From Armatimonadota bacterium (GTDB lineage Bacteria; Armatimonadota; Armatimonadia; Armatimonadales; Armatimonadaceae): a stretch of 11,906 bases of DNA. Numbering within the stretch: the stretch's first letter is position 1; the number at the start of each line of letters is the position of its first letter. Of the stretch, positions 1 to 6,605 are shown one piece after another. The stretch lies in NCBI GenBank assembly GCA_014381035.1, contig JACMIS010000703.1:1-11906 (forward strand), written 5' to 3'. The notes below the pieces were generated by a model that did no database searches, was not told the origin of the DNA, and was given only the letters and a program-made list of their open reading frames with translations. Position numbers and translations under genes: made by a program.

Positions 1-765
1 ACCGATTTTTGCGCTGTTCCTCTCACGGTAAAACGATTAATGATGACCGAAGAAGGCAAGATTTTTCTCCGCTCCTTGCATGGTGGCGTTATTGGCGGAG
101 CATCGATTGATCAGTCCCTGGCAGATTTCCTTGAAACGACTCGTCTGCGGGTCGGGTATGGGCAAACCGAAGCCTCGCCAGGAATCGCACTCGGCGAACC
201 GGGCTATTTCCCGCGTGCTCATTATCTGGGTCGCGCCCTCGGTTGCGAAGTGGGCAAAAGCGATGAACAGACACTCCTGTTTCGCGGAGCGAATACCTGT
301 ATGGGGCAATGGGCACCGCATGCGGGATTCACCGCGCTAAAACCGAATCGATGGCATGATTCGGGGGATATAATCACGGATGAATCTAATGGCGATCTGT
401 TTCTTGTCGGACGCTCCGATTCCGCATTCAAACTCGCCAACGGAAGACGGATCGAACCCGAGCCAGTCGAGGATCTTCTACGCAGCGTCGATGGAGGCGC
501 AGAACATTTGTTCCTTTTCTCCGAGGATAACGAGCATTTGATAGTCGCATCCAGCATTCCACTCTCGATGAATACCGTTACAATACAGCTTGGTTCCCTC
601 GCGAAGCTTTTGAGCCGGATCATTGTCGTCCCGCCAGAGATTTTTCACTATACTCCGAAGGGTACGTTACAGCGGAATGCGACCCGCGACGCACTTCGGT
701 CACATATGCTACAATTCGATCATGGAAACGACTCCCGCTTATACCGATCTATACGTTGCGATTGA
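1..765 (+). CDS. AMP-binding (adenylate-forming, ANL superfamily) enzyme, C-terminal part; 5' end outside window
   Basis: The frame is open from the first base, so the gene starts upstream and 254 residues are visible; the ATG pair at 40 is internal. Seen in the sequence: a GGAS stretch, then GYGQTEAS at about 154-177, matching the ANL substrate/AMP-binding motif (usually YGxTE); DSGDI with its Asp at 367-369, matching the ribose-binding TGD motif; GRSDSAFKLANGRRIEP from 409, matching the hinge GRxDxxIKxxGxRI; and PKGTLQR near 655, in the place of the terminal GK-lysine motif. Family knowledge: these enzymes make an acyl-adenylate from a carboxylic acid and ATP, then pass the acyl group to CoA or a carrier protein. 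The substrate cannot be read from this fragment. The KGT arrangement, with Thr where GK-Lys normally sits, recalls fungal NRPS-like adenylation domains more than standard acyl-CoA synthetases; this is a resemblance from memory. The last 44 bases overlap the dipeptidase gene in another frame. Family call is strong; the specific role is unknown. Confidence 0.87.
   Translation, partial: TDFCAVPLTVKRLMMTEEGKIFLRSLHGGVIGGASIDQSLADFLETTRLRVGYGQTEASPGIALGEPGYFPRAHYLGRALGCEVGKSDEQTLLFRGANTCMGQWAPHAGFTALKPNRWHDSGDIITDESNGDLFLVGRSDSAFKLANGRRIEPEPVEDLLRSVDGGAEHLFLFSEDNEHLIVASSIPLSMNTVTIQLGSLAKLLSRIIVVPPEIFHYTPKGTLQRNATRDALRSHMLQFDHGNDSRLYRSIRCD
707..715 (+). promoter_or_regulatory. Extended -10 promoter for the M20 dipeptidase, inside the upstream gene
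   Basis: The sequence reads TG at 707-708, one base, then TACAAT at 710-715. This is a TGn extended -10 with a 5/6 match to TATAAT. No good -35 box lies 16-18 bases upstream, which extended -10 promoters can tolerate. Six bases separate the box from the ATG at 722, so transcription should begin at or next to the start codon. No Shine-Dalgarno is visible in front of that ATG, which fits a leaderless message. Inferred from sequence only. Confidence 0.55.
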
Positions 766-2122
766 TACGCACCTCGAAACGACTCTCACCGAGCTCGCAT
801 TGATGGTTGCCGTACCGAGTGTCGCCGCGCAGCCGGATTCGCCAATGCTCAAAGGCGCGGAGGTTGTTGCGCGGTTGCTCGAAAAACGCGGGTTGGAGGC
901 GCGAATCCTGCCGACTGTCGAAGGCGCACCACCAGTCGTGTATGCGGAAGATCGCTCTGCTGGTGTCGATGCGCCAACGGTTCTTTTCTACAATCATTAC
1001 GATGTCCAGCCTGCGGAGCCGTTGGAGTTGTGGGACTCCGATCCGTGGGTGCTACGCCGCGATGGCGATTTTCTATATGCACGCGGTGTGTCCGATGATA
1101 AGGGGCATATCTCTTGCCGCCTCCTCGCATTAGACGCGATCAAATCCACGAATGGCGGCAAATTACCGTTCAATGTTAAGGTTGTTATCGAGGGTGAGGA
1201 GGAAGTCGCCAGTGTCCATCTGCCGGACTGGATAGGAAATCACTCCGCACTCCTGAACGCCGACGTGACGATCTGGGAGTTTGGCGGCGTGGACGAGACC
1301 GGGCGACCAGAGATTATCTGCGGATTGCGTGGCATTGCGTATTTCGAACTGCACGCGCAGACCATCGCGTACGATGCCCATTCCGGAGTCGGGGGGTCCG
1401 TGCTACCGAACGCGGGATGGCGGCTCGTGTGGGCGTTGAGCACGCTGAAAACACGGGGGGAGCGCATTCTCCTACCCGGACACTACGACGCCGTGTTGCC
1501 CCCGAGCGACGCCGACATGGAACTGCTTGCCGGAATGCCCGCCGAACAGGAAGCGTTCATGCGAAAAGAGTTTGCCCCGTCCGACTTTTTGGGTGGCGCG
1601 ACCGGCGTCGAGTACCAGCGTCGCGCCGTATTCGAACCGACCTGTACCATCTGCGGGATCGAGACCGGGTACACCGGCGCGGGCGCGAAAACCGTTTTGC
1701 CCGCGAAAGCGATGGCGAAGGTAGATTTCCGCCTCGTCCCCGACCAGGACCCGGAAACCGTCCATGCCGCCCTGCGCAAACATCTGGACACCAACGGTTT
1801 CACGGACATCGAGATCAAATATCTTGGCGGACAACGACCGGGGCGCGTCGATCCGAACCACCCGTATGTCCGGCTTGCCGCCGAAACTGCCCGCGATGTT
1901 TACGGAAAAGAACCGTGCGTGTATCCGCTTGTCGGCGGCTCGGGACCGATTCATCCGTTCGTGGCGGGCTTGCGGCAACCGGTCGTCACTTGCGGCGTCG
2001 GCTACCCCGGTGCCCGCGTCCACGCCCCGAACGAAAACCTGCGGGTATCGGACCTATTACTCGGGGCACGGCACACGGCGCGGTTCCTGCTTGCGCTTTG
2101 CGAACAATACGGTAAGGGGTAG
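722..2122 (+). CDS. M20 family metallopeptidase (dipeptidase, CNDP/ArgE-DapE type)
   Basis: A 466-residue cytoplasmic zinc hydrolase expected to cleave dipeptides or related N-acyl amino acids. Motifs seen, numbered from ATG 722: YNHYDVQP with metal ligand His92 and catalytic Asp94; RGVSDDKG with bridging Asp125; EGEEEVAS with the general base and a ligand at Glu160/Glu161; Glu186 in IWEFGG, where another ligand (often Asp) is expected; DAHSGVGGS around 219-226, the dimer/lid His-Ser-Gly element; and RVHAPNE with the final ligand His436. Length and domain order are complete for the family, with a catalytic core interrupted by a lid domain at roughly 205-315. No signal peptide is seen. The frame extends upstream to an ATG at 623, but 722 is preferred: it matches the usual family N-terminus, shortens the overlap with the upstream gene to 44 bases, and sits just behind a -10 box. 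The next gene begins four bases after the stop, so the two are probably co-transcribed. The exact substrate is not determined. Confidence 0.93.
   Translation: METTPAYTDLYVAIDTHLETTLTELALMVAVPSVAAQPDSPMLKGAEVVARLLEKRGLEARILPTVEGAPPVVYAEDRSAGVDAPTVLFYNHYDVQPAEPLELWDSDPWVLRRDGDFLYARGVSDDKGHISCRLLALDAIKSTNGGKLPFNVKVVIEGEEEVASVHLPDWIGNHSALLNADVTIWEFGGVDETGRPEIICGLRGIAYFELHAQTIAYDAHSGVGGSVLPNAGWRLVWALSTLKTRGERILLPGHYDAVLPPSDADMELLAGMPAEQEAFMRKEFAPSDFLGGATGVEYQRRAVFEPTCTICGIETGYTGAGAKTVLPAKAMAKVDFRLVPDQDPETVHAALRKHLDTNGFTDIEIKYLGGQRPGRVDPNHPYVRLAAETARDVYGKEPCVYPLVGGSGPIHPFVAGLRQPVVTCGVGYPGARVHAPNENLRVSDLLLGARHTARFLLALCEQYGKG
2114..2119 (+). promoter_or_regulatory. Shine-Dalgarno of the unknown 355-residue gene
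   Basis: AAGGGG lies six bases before the ATG at 2126, within the last codons of the dipeptidase gene. It supports both that start codon and translation from a shared message. The contrast with the upstream gene, which has no Shine-Dalgarno, suggests leader-dependent initiation is used for internal operon genes. Confidence 0.6.
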
Positions 2123-2125
2123 GCT

Positions 2126-3193
2126 ATGGGTGTTTATTTCGCACTTCGAACGCACTATGGCTACCCGACCGGGAAATATCTACGCTATTTTTCGGAAGAT
2201 GAATCCGTGCTCGCATGGTTCCAAAAACGCTGGCAAGGATTCGACGATACGGGTGATTCTTCGCCCGCGTGGGGCTATGTCAAAGAGATGGTTGGCGCGG
2301 AAGTTTATGGCTTCGCATCGTTATTTACCGCCATAGCCGAGCATAAAATCCCCGTCCCCAGGACGACTCGGGGATTAGCCGCTATTCTCCGAAAGCATTT
2401 GTATGTCGAGGGGGAGATCCTGATTTCGACGCACGCGATCCAAGTTTTGACCGACGACGATGAATTAGAACTCGCATATTACTTTTTCGACGATCACTAC
2501 CTCGAAAAAGAGCCGGAAAAGGCGGCGTACCTACTCCATGAGGATTGGGAGTTGCCGACTGACACAGAGTTGTTTGTCGCGGTTCGCCCTACGACGATCT
2601 ACGGAGAGACGTTGCCCTCTGGTGGATCGGGAGTGGGTGTAGTTTATGTGGTATTCCTATCCTTTTACGACTCCAGTAACCTGACAGATTTGGACGGCGT
2701 CTACCGCATACCGGGAATACGGTTGCCGCAGCTCATGGCGTACCTGCGTGATTCTCCGCCTGGCGAGGGTTGGGTCGTCGACCTGGAACTGCTTCGAGCG
2801 TTGACAGCGACACCGGGCGGTCAATCAGGGGGTGAAAGAACGTTGCACGACGCTTTGAACGAAGCGGCAACTATTCCTATTGCCGAAATTGATGACGTTT
2901 TATACAAGATGGATTTTGGTAAAGGTAAACCTTCCGAGGATCGGGCAAGACTCGCAAAAGTGCTTGTGAAAAATCCGACCACGGATGCTTTGAAAAGCGG
3001 CAAGTATTCCCTCGTACAGACGGAAGAACACATCGCGCAACTCTGTCTCCATTCGGGCACATGGAGCCTCCCTTCGGGAGATATTTCGCTGTACTATCGC
3101 TGGATATTCTTCGATGACGTCTGGCTAAGCGCGCACCCGGCATTGGGAAAGGCGATACTTCGCTTCGGGACGCGTTGGGACGTTTTAACGTAA
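2126..3193 (+). CDS. Hypothetical protein, 355 residues, no recognised domain
   Basis: I do not recognise this protein. It has 355 residues, is acidic overall and rich in aromatics (Tyr, Trp, Phe), and has no signal peptide or clear membrane helix, so it is probably cytoplasmic. The N-terminus begins MGVYFALRTHYGYPTGKY, followed by a Trp-rich stretch with Asp/Glu clusters (SEDESVL, WFQKRW). Around residues 110-135 there is a run of acidic residues alternating with YYFFDDHY. A Gly-rich GGSGVGVVYVVFLSFYD segment near 165-185 could be a buried beta strand pair. The C-terminus is again Trp/Tyr-rich. The start is supported by AAGGGG six bases upstream. The gene follows the M20 dipeptidase after three bases, so co-expression is likely, but a functional link is not shown. 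The coding frame is long and base composition is like its neighbours, so it is a real gene. It ends 15 bases from the stop of the convergent propeller gene, with no evident terminator between. Confidence 0.85.
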   Translation: MGVYFALRTHYGYPTGKYLRYFSEDESVLAWFQKRWQGFDDTGDSSPAWGYVKEMVGAEVYGFASLFTAIAEHKIPVPRTTRGLAAILRKHLYVEGEILISTHAIQVLTDDDELELAYYFFDDHYLEKEPEKAAYLLHEDWELPTDTELFVAVRPTTIYGETLPSGGSGVGVVYVVFLSFYDSSNLTDLDGVYRIPGIRLPQLMAYLRDSPPGEGWVVDLELLRALTATPGGQSGGERTLHDALNEAATIPIAEIDDVLYKMDFGKGKPSEDRARLAKVLVKNPTTDALKSGKYSLVQTEEHIAQLCLHSGTWSLPSGDISLYYRWIFFDDVWLSAHPALGKAILRFGTRWDVLT

Positions 3194-3208
3194 TCTGAAT
3201 GACCTGAT

Positions 3209-5461
3209 TTACGGGAATGCCGGTCGCAGTGCGCCGGTCGCGGTGCGTGCTTTGATAAGCGGACGCACCGAGGCGGCAGCGTCCCATTTGCCGCTCGGCG
3301 TCGTCCAGAACCACCCGGCACTGGCGTCTTGCTGCCCCGTGTCCAGAAAACACACTGTTTTTTGTAACGTACCCGTGGAAATGTCAAAGAAGCGTAACGC
3401 CCGCCCGGAACTGACGGCGAGCGTGTTGTCATCGCAGAAGGCGAGAGCGAGCACCTGCCCCGTGCTTCCCCCGCCGCCGATGGCACCGGGAAGTGTGGCG
3501 AACGGGGGCGGGGGCAACTCCTGCAGAACTGCCCCCGATGCCGCGTCACAGAGTGTCACCATGCCGTCGTATCCGCCCAGTGCGGCGGTTTTTCCGTCGG
3601 GAGAAACCACAATTCGGAAAACACCCGCCCCGAAATGATGCGCCGTTTCGCCGGAATTCGCAGCGGGCGTGATCACCTGTCGTGGTTTGCTTTGGTCACT
3701 GAGTGGAACGATGATCACGCCGCCGTCCCTCGGGGAACCGATGAAGGAGGCAGTCAGAATAAGAGTGTCCCCGGAAGGCGAAAATTGAATCGTATCGCTT
3801 CGAGTGTCAAGCGGCAGTGTGCGCGTAAGCATACCGGTGGTGCTATCGAAAAGCTGAATCGCGCCGTTGCGCCCCACGTGGGCAAGTCCCGCCAACATTT
3901 TGCCGTCCGACGAAAACACGAGCCGAGCCGGTGACGGTGTGCGTTCAAGAGCAGGGATGGAAAGTTTTTCGAGACCGGTGACGGCGTCGCACAGCAGGAT
4001 TCTACTCGGAAGCGACACAGTAGCGGCGATTGTTTTCCCGTCCGGTGATAGTGCAACCGTGTACGGGCTGAACACTTTTCGCGTCTTCCAAACGGTTTCC
4101 CCGTTCTCTGTGTTCAGGCAGGCGAGCTCGCCCGATTGCAACGTCAGAAACACTCGCTTCGCATCCGCCGAGAGGATCGGTGCGGCGTCGTCACGCATCG
4201 CGGTTTTCGACGACCAGAGAATTGCGTTTTTCCCACGGTGCCAGAGTGACACATCGCCCGTGTATCCGGTCATCAGAAGCATGTCTCCAGCGGCAGAGAG
4301 TTGTATTGCCTCGCTATGCACTACCGGGATCGTTGATAGCACCTCGCCTTTCACCACATCAACGACGCTCGCCAGTCCATCGCTCCGCACGATCACCAGA
4401 CGGTCGTTCGCCATCGGAATCATTTTTGCCGGTCGCCCCATGTTTTTCAGGGGCAATTTCGAGAGCACGGTCCGAGTTTCGGGGGAAACGATGAACAATT
4501 CGTTTTGCGCGACGATGGCGAACCGTGCCGGACTTCCTGCCAGGGAGGAAACGCGCATCGTTCCTTGCAACGGTACCTGCCCCGATTTTACCTCCCATTC
4601 GGCATCCGTACCAGCGGATTCTGTATCCGCCGGGCGAATTATCAACCGGCTGCCAGCAACGGCCGCGAACCACCTACCGTCTGGGGATAACGCGGCGTCG
4701 CTCTCGAAACCGAATTGTCCCTGTACGGGCAGCGACTGTCCCTCCAGAGAAGTTTCCGAAGCGACTTTATATCGGAAAAGTACCGGGGATTCGGATCGGG
4801 GCGACGACAGCACCGCAAGCCCGCTCATCGGACCAGTGCCCGCGATCTTACGGATTCCCGAGCCGTTGTACCGGAGTAGCCACTGCGCCGGTCGTTTCGG
4901 CTCCGCAAGGCTCCATGCCGCGATCTCCCCGATCTGTGACGGTAGCCCGTTGCCTGGCGACGGTATCCTGCCTGCGGAAACACCTGCTGTCCGGGTAAGA
5001 GAGGATGTGCTGGCAAGAAGTGTTTTGCCATCGGGTGTCAGAGCGAGCGAGGTTATTGTGCGGCGCACGTTTGTGTCTGGGAACTGGAAGTTGGTCCCGA
5101 CCGGCTTTCCATCGAAAGAAAGAAGTCGGATGCGGTCCACAGGCTCGGGGCGAGGAGGATTCCCGCGTATGGGACCGGTCGCTTCGCGTACTGCCACCGC
5201 CAGCCGCCCTTTGGAGAGTTCAATAACAGGACCAACCGCCCCTGGCACAGAGAAGGCCCGGATCAATGCCCCATTCGTCGCATCCCAGACCCTTATCGAA
5301 GCCGTTGCCGGATCCGCGGTGTAGAGCCACCTGCCGTTTTCCGCAATGGCGACCTGCATTGGTACCGAGTTGAGCGCGGCAACAATCGGTACATCCTCGG
5401 CAAAGGTGGGAGCGGCACAAACAATGCAGGCGGCAACAAGAGGGAAAACAAGCGATTTCAT
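3209..5461 (-). CDS. Secreted WD40/YVTN-like beta-propeller protein
   Basis: 750 residues from the chosen ATG at 5461. The first 21 residues form a Sec signal peptide: a Lys near the start, a hydrophobic core FPLVAACIVCAA, and a T-F-A site followed by Glu-Asp. An in-frame ATG at 5746 would add 95 basic, non-propeller residues, bury the signal peptide and overlap the divergent gene, so it is rejected. The body is a repeated beta-blade pattern of the type 'SPDGK-hydrophobic-A': LTPDGK (about 142), LSPDGR (259), LSPDGK (471), FSSDGK (517), FSPSG (560) and VSPDGK (620), each followed by strands ending in VWD, LWH, LCD or LFD-like turns with 'TGxxL' tails. This suggests about 10-14 blades, i.e. 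two propellers. Such folds are binding platforms or, less often, lactonase-like enzymes; no catalytic residues can be assigned. The protein is expected in the periplasm or outside the cell. It is transcribed alone, divergently from the epimerase-like gene. Confidence 0.87.
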   Translation of the reverse strand: MKSLVFPLVAACIVCAAPTFAEDVPIVAALNSVPMQVAIAENGRWLYTADPATASIRVWDATNGALIRAFSVPGAVGPVIELSKGRLAVAVREATGPIRGNPPRPEPVDRIRLLSFDGKPVGTNFQFPDTNVRRTITSLALTPDGKTLLASTSSLTRTAGVSAGRIPSPGNGLPSQIGEIAAWSLAEPKRPAQWLLRYNGSGIRKIAGTGPMSGLAVLSSPRSESPVLFRYKVASETSLEGQSLPVQGQFGFESDAALSPDGRWFAAVAGSRLIIRPADTESAGTDAEWEVKSGQVPLQGTMRVSSLAGSPARFAIVAQNELFIVSPETRTVLSKLPLKNMGRPAKMIPMANDRLVIVRSDGLASVVDVVKGEVLSTIPVVHSEAIQLSAAGDMLLMTGYTGDVSLWHRGKNAILWSSKTAMRDDAAPILSADAKRVFLTLQSGELACLNTENGETVWKTRKVFSPYTVALSPDGKTIAATVSLPSRILLCDAVTGLEKLSIPALERTPSPARLVFSSDGKMLAGLAHVGRNGAIQLFDSTTGMLTRTLPLDTRSDTIQFSPSGDTLILTASFIGSPRDGGVIIVPLSDQSKPRQVITPAANSGETAHHFGAGVFRIVVSPDGKTAALGGYDGMVTLCDAASGAVLQELPPPPFATLPGAIGGGGSTGQVLALAFCDDNTLAVSSGRALRFFDISTGTLQKTVCFLDTGQQDASAGWFWTTPSGKWDAAASVRPLIKARTATGALRPAFP

Positions 5462-5471
5462 CGGCGGGTTC

Positions 5472-5480
5472 AGTTTACCA
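5472..5480 (-). promoter_or_regulatory. Extended -10 promoter of the propeller gene
   Basis: Read on the minus strand, TGG is followed by TAAACT (hexamer 5477 to 5472), a TGn extended -10 with a 4/6 hexamer match. A weak -35 candidate, GAAACA (5501-5496), lies 18 bases upstream. The box ends ten bases before the ATG at 5461, leaving a leader of only a few bases. No Shine-Dalgarno is visible. Prediction from sequence only. Confidence 0.42.
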
Positions 5481-5519
5481 GAAATAAGCCTGGCGTGTTT
5501 CTGTCGCCCCACAGTGCCC

Positions 5520-5549
5520 TTTACACAAGGATGGCAAGCCCAGTAAACT
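5520..5549 (+). promoter_or_regulatory. Sigma-70-like promoter of the DUF4432 gene, probably leaderless
   Basis: TTTACA at 5520-5525 (5/6 match to the -35 consensus) and TAAACT at 5544-5549 (4/6 match to the -10) are separated by 18 bases. The ATG at 5556 begins seven bases after the end of the -10 box, exactly where transcription would be expected to start. The six intervening bases hold no Shine-Dalgarno. The same spacing is seen at the dipeptidase start (722). Prediction from sequence only. Confidence 0.55.
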
Positions 5550-5555
5550 AACAGC

Positions 5556-6605
5556 ATGGCAATTAATTTATTTGGGCGAGAATGGACTCGCCGTGAACTG
5601 TTGGAACGAATAGGTAGTCTCTCGCAGGTCGCGGGCGTCGAGCGTTTCACTTTCACCGAAGGCTGTGCGGACGGTGTACGTGCGGCGCGTGTGCGGACGG
5701 GTGGGGGACTGGACTTCACGGTTTTGATGTCCCGCGGCATGGACATCGGTGCGGCGTCCTACAAGGGAGTCCCGTTTGCGTGGCAGTCGGCGACCGAGGC
5801 GGCGCATCCGCATGCACTGGACCAGTCGCAGCCGAATGGGCGCGGTTGGTTACGGTCGTTCCACGGAGGACTGCTGACCGGTTGCGGTTTATCCAACGCG
5901 GGGGCGGCAAACGTGGACGGCGACGAGCATCTCGGCATCCACGGATTTCTGTCGCATATCCCCGCCGACGAAACATTCGCCGGAATCGAGTGGGGCAATG
6001 ATGATTCCGCACAGATCGTTGTGCGTGGCGTGATGCGGGAAACGCGAGTTTTCGGCGAGAACCTACATCTGCAACGCACCATCACCGCACCTCTCGGCGG
6101 AAATCATTTGCGTGTAGAGGATACGGTCACGAATGTCGGCTTTGCGGAAGTGCCCCTGATGCTTCTGTATCACTTGAACTTCGGCTTTCCTCTCGTGAGT
6201 GAGAACACGGAAATTATTACGAACGCTACCATACCGCCGGAACCGCGCGATGCGGATGCCGAGATGGGCAAAGATTCTGCGAACCAACTCACAGCACCGA
6301 CGCCGGACTACCGCGAGCAATGTTTCTTCCATTCCCCCCGACCAGACGGAAGTGGCTACGCCACAGTGCAAATGACGAACAACGCGTTGCCATTAACGGC
6401 GACGGTACGCTATGATGCCCGAGCCTTGCCCCATTTGACCCAATGGAAAATGATAGGACAGGGGGAGTATGTCTGCGGAATCGAGCCCGCGAACTGCCGC
6501 GTCTTCGGTCGCTCCACCGAACGCGCCGCCGGTCGCCTGCAAACCATCGCTCCCGGCGAAACGCGGACATTCACGGTCGAAATCGGTGTCTCGGATAGGC
6601 TTTAA
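5556..6605 (+). CDS. DUF4432-type aldose 1-epimerase family protein
   Basis: 349 residues, the typical length of the DUF4432 branch of the galactose-mutarotase-like fold, a cytoplasmic sugar-binding beta-sandwich. Motifs seen: SRGMDIG at 59-65 and FAWQS at 74-78, both usual in this family; SFHGG at 101-105 and GIHG at 127-130; LLYHLNFGFPLV at 203-214, carrying His206 as a candidate acid; and CGIEPAN at 307-313, carrying Glu310 as a candidate base. Aldose epimerases use such a His/Glu pair to interconvert alpha and beta sugar anomers, or in some members other sugar isomers. Nearly all expected positions are present, so the enzyme looks intact. No transporter or sugar catabolic gene lies nearby, so the substrate cannot be inferred from context. 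No signal peptide is seen. Its TAA stop overlaps the TAA of the convergent VanW gene through a shared TTAA (6602-6605). The family call is firm; the reaction is inferred. Confidence 0.9.
   Translation: MAINLFGREWTRRELLERIGSLSQVAGVERFTFTEGCADGVRAARVRTGGGLDFTVLMSRGMDIGAASYKGVPFAWQSATEAAHPHALDQSQPNGRGWLRSFHGGLLTGCGLSNAGAANVDGDEHLGIHGFLSHIPADETFAGIEWGNDDSAQIVVRGVMRETRVFGENLHLQRTITAPLGGNHLRVEDTVTNVGFAEVPLMLLYHLNFGFPLVSENTEIITNATIPPEPRDADAEMGKDSANQLTAPTPDYREQCFFHSPRPDGSGYATVQMTNNALPLTATVRYDARALPHLTQWKMIGQGEYVCGIEPANCRVFGRSTERAAGRLQTIAPGETRTFTVEIGVSDRL

Noticed and set aside
623..721. Upstream ATG for the M20 dipeptidase
   Set aside because: The added 33 residues are Arg-rich and unlike family N-termini, and would deepen the overlap with the AMP-binding gene to 143 bases.
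3180..3191. ACGTT-TT-AACGT inverted repeat at the convergent junction as a terminator
   Set aside because: The stem has only five pairs with a two-base loop and no following T run; part of it is coding sequence.
3867..5324. Long plus-strand open frame of 485 codons opposite the propeller gene
   Set aside because: Its translation is rich in Ser, Arg and Pro with no domain pattern, while the minus strand has a signal peptide and clear repeated blades. It is the usual antisense shadow in GC-rich coding DNA.
5462..5746. Upstream in-frame extension of the propeller protein to an ATG at 5746
   Set aside because: It would add 95 basic residues before a clean signal peptide and overlap about 190 bases of the divergent epimerase-like gene and its promoter.
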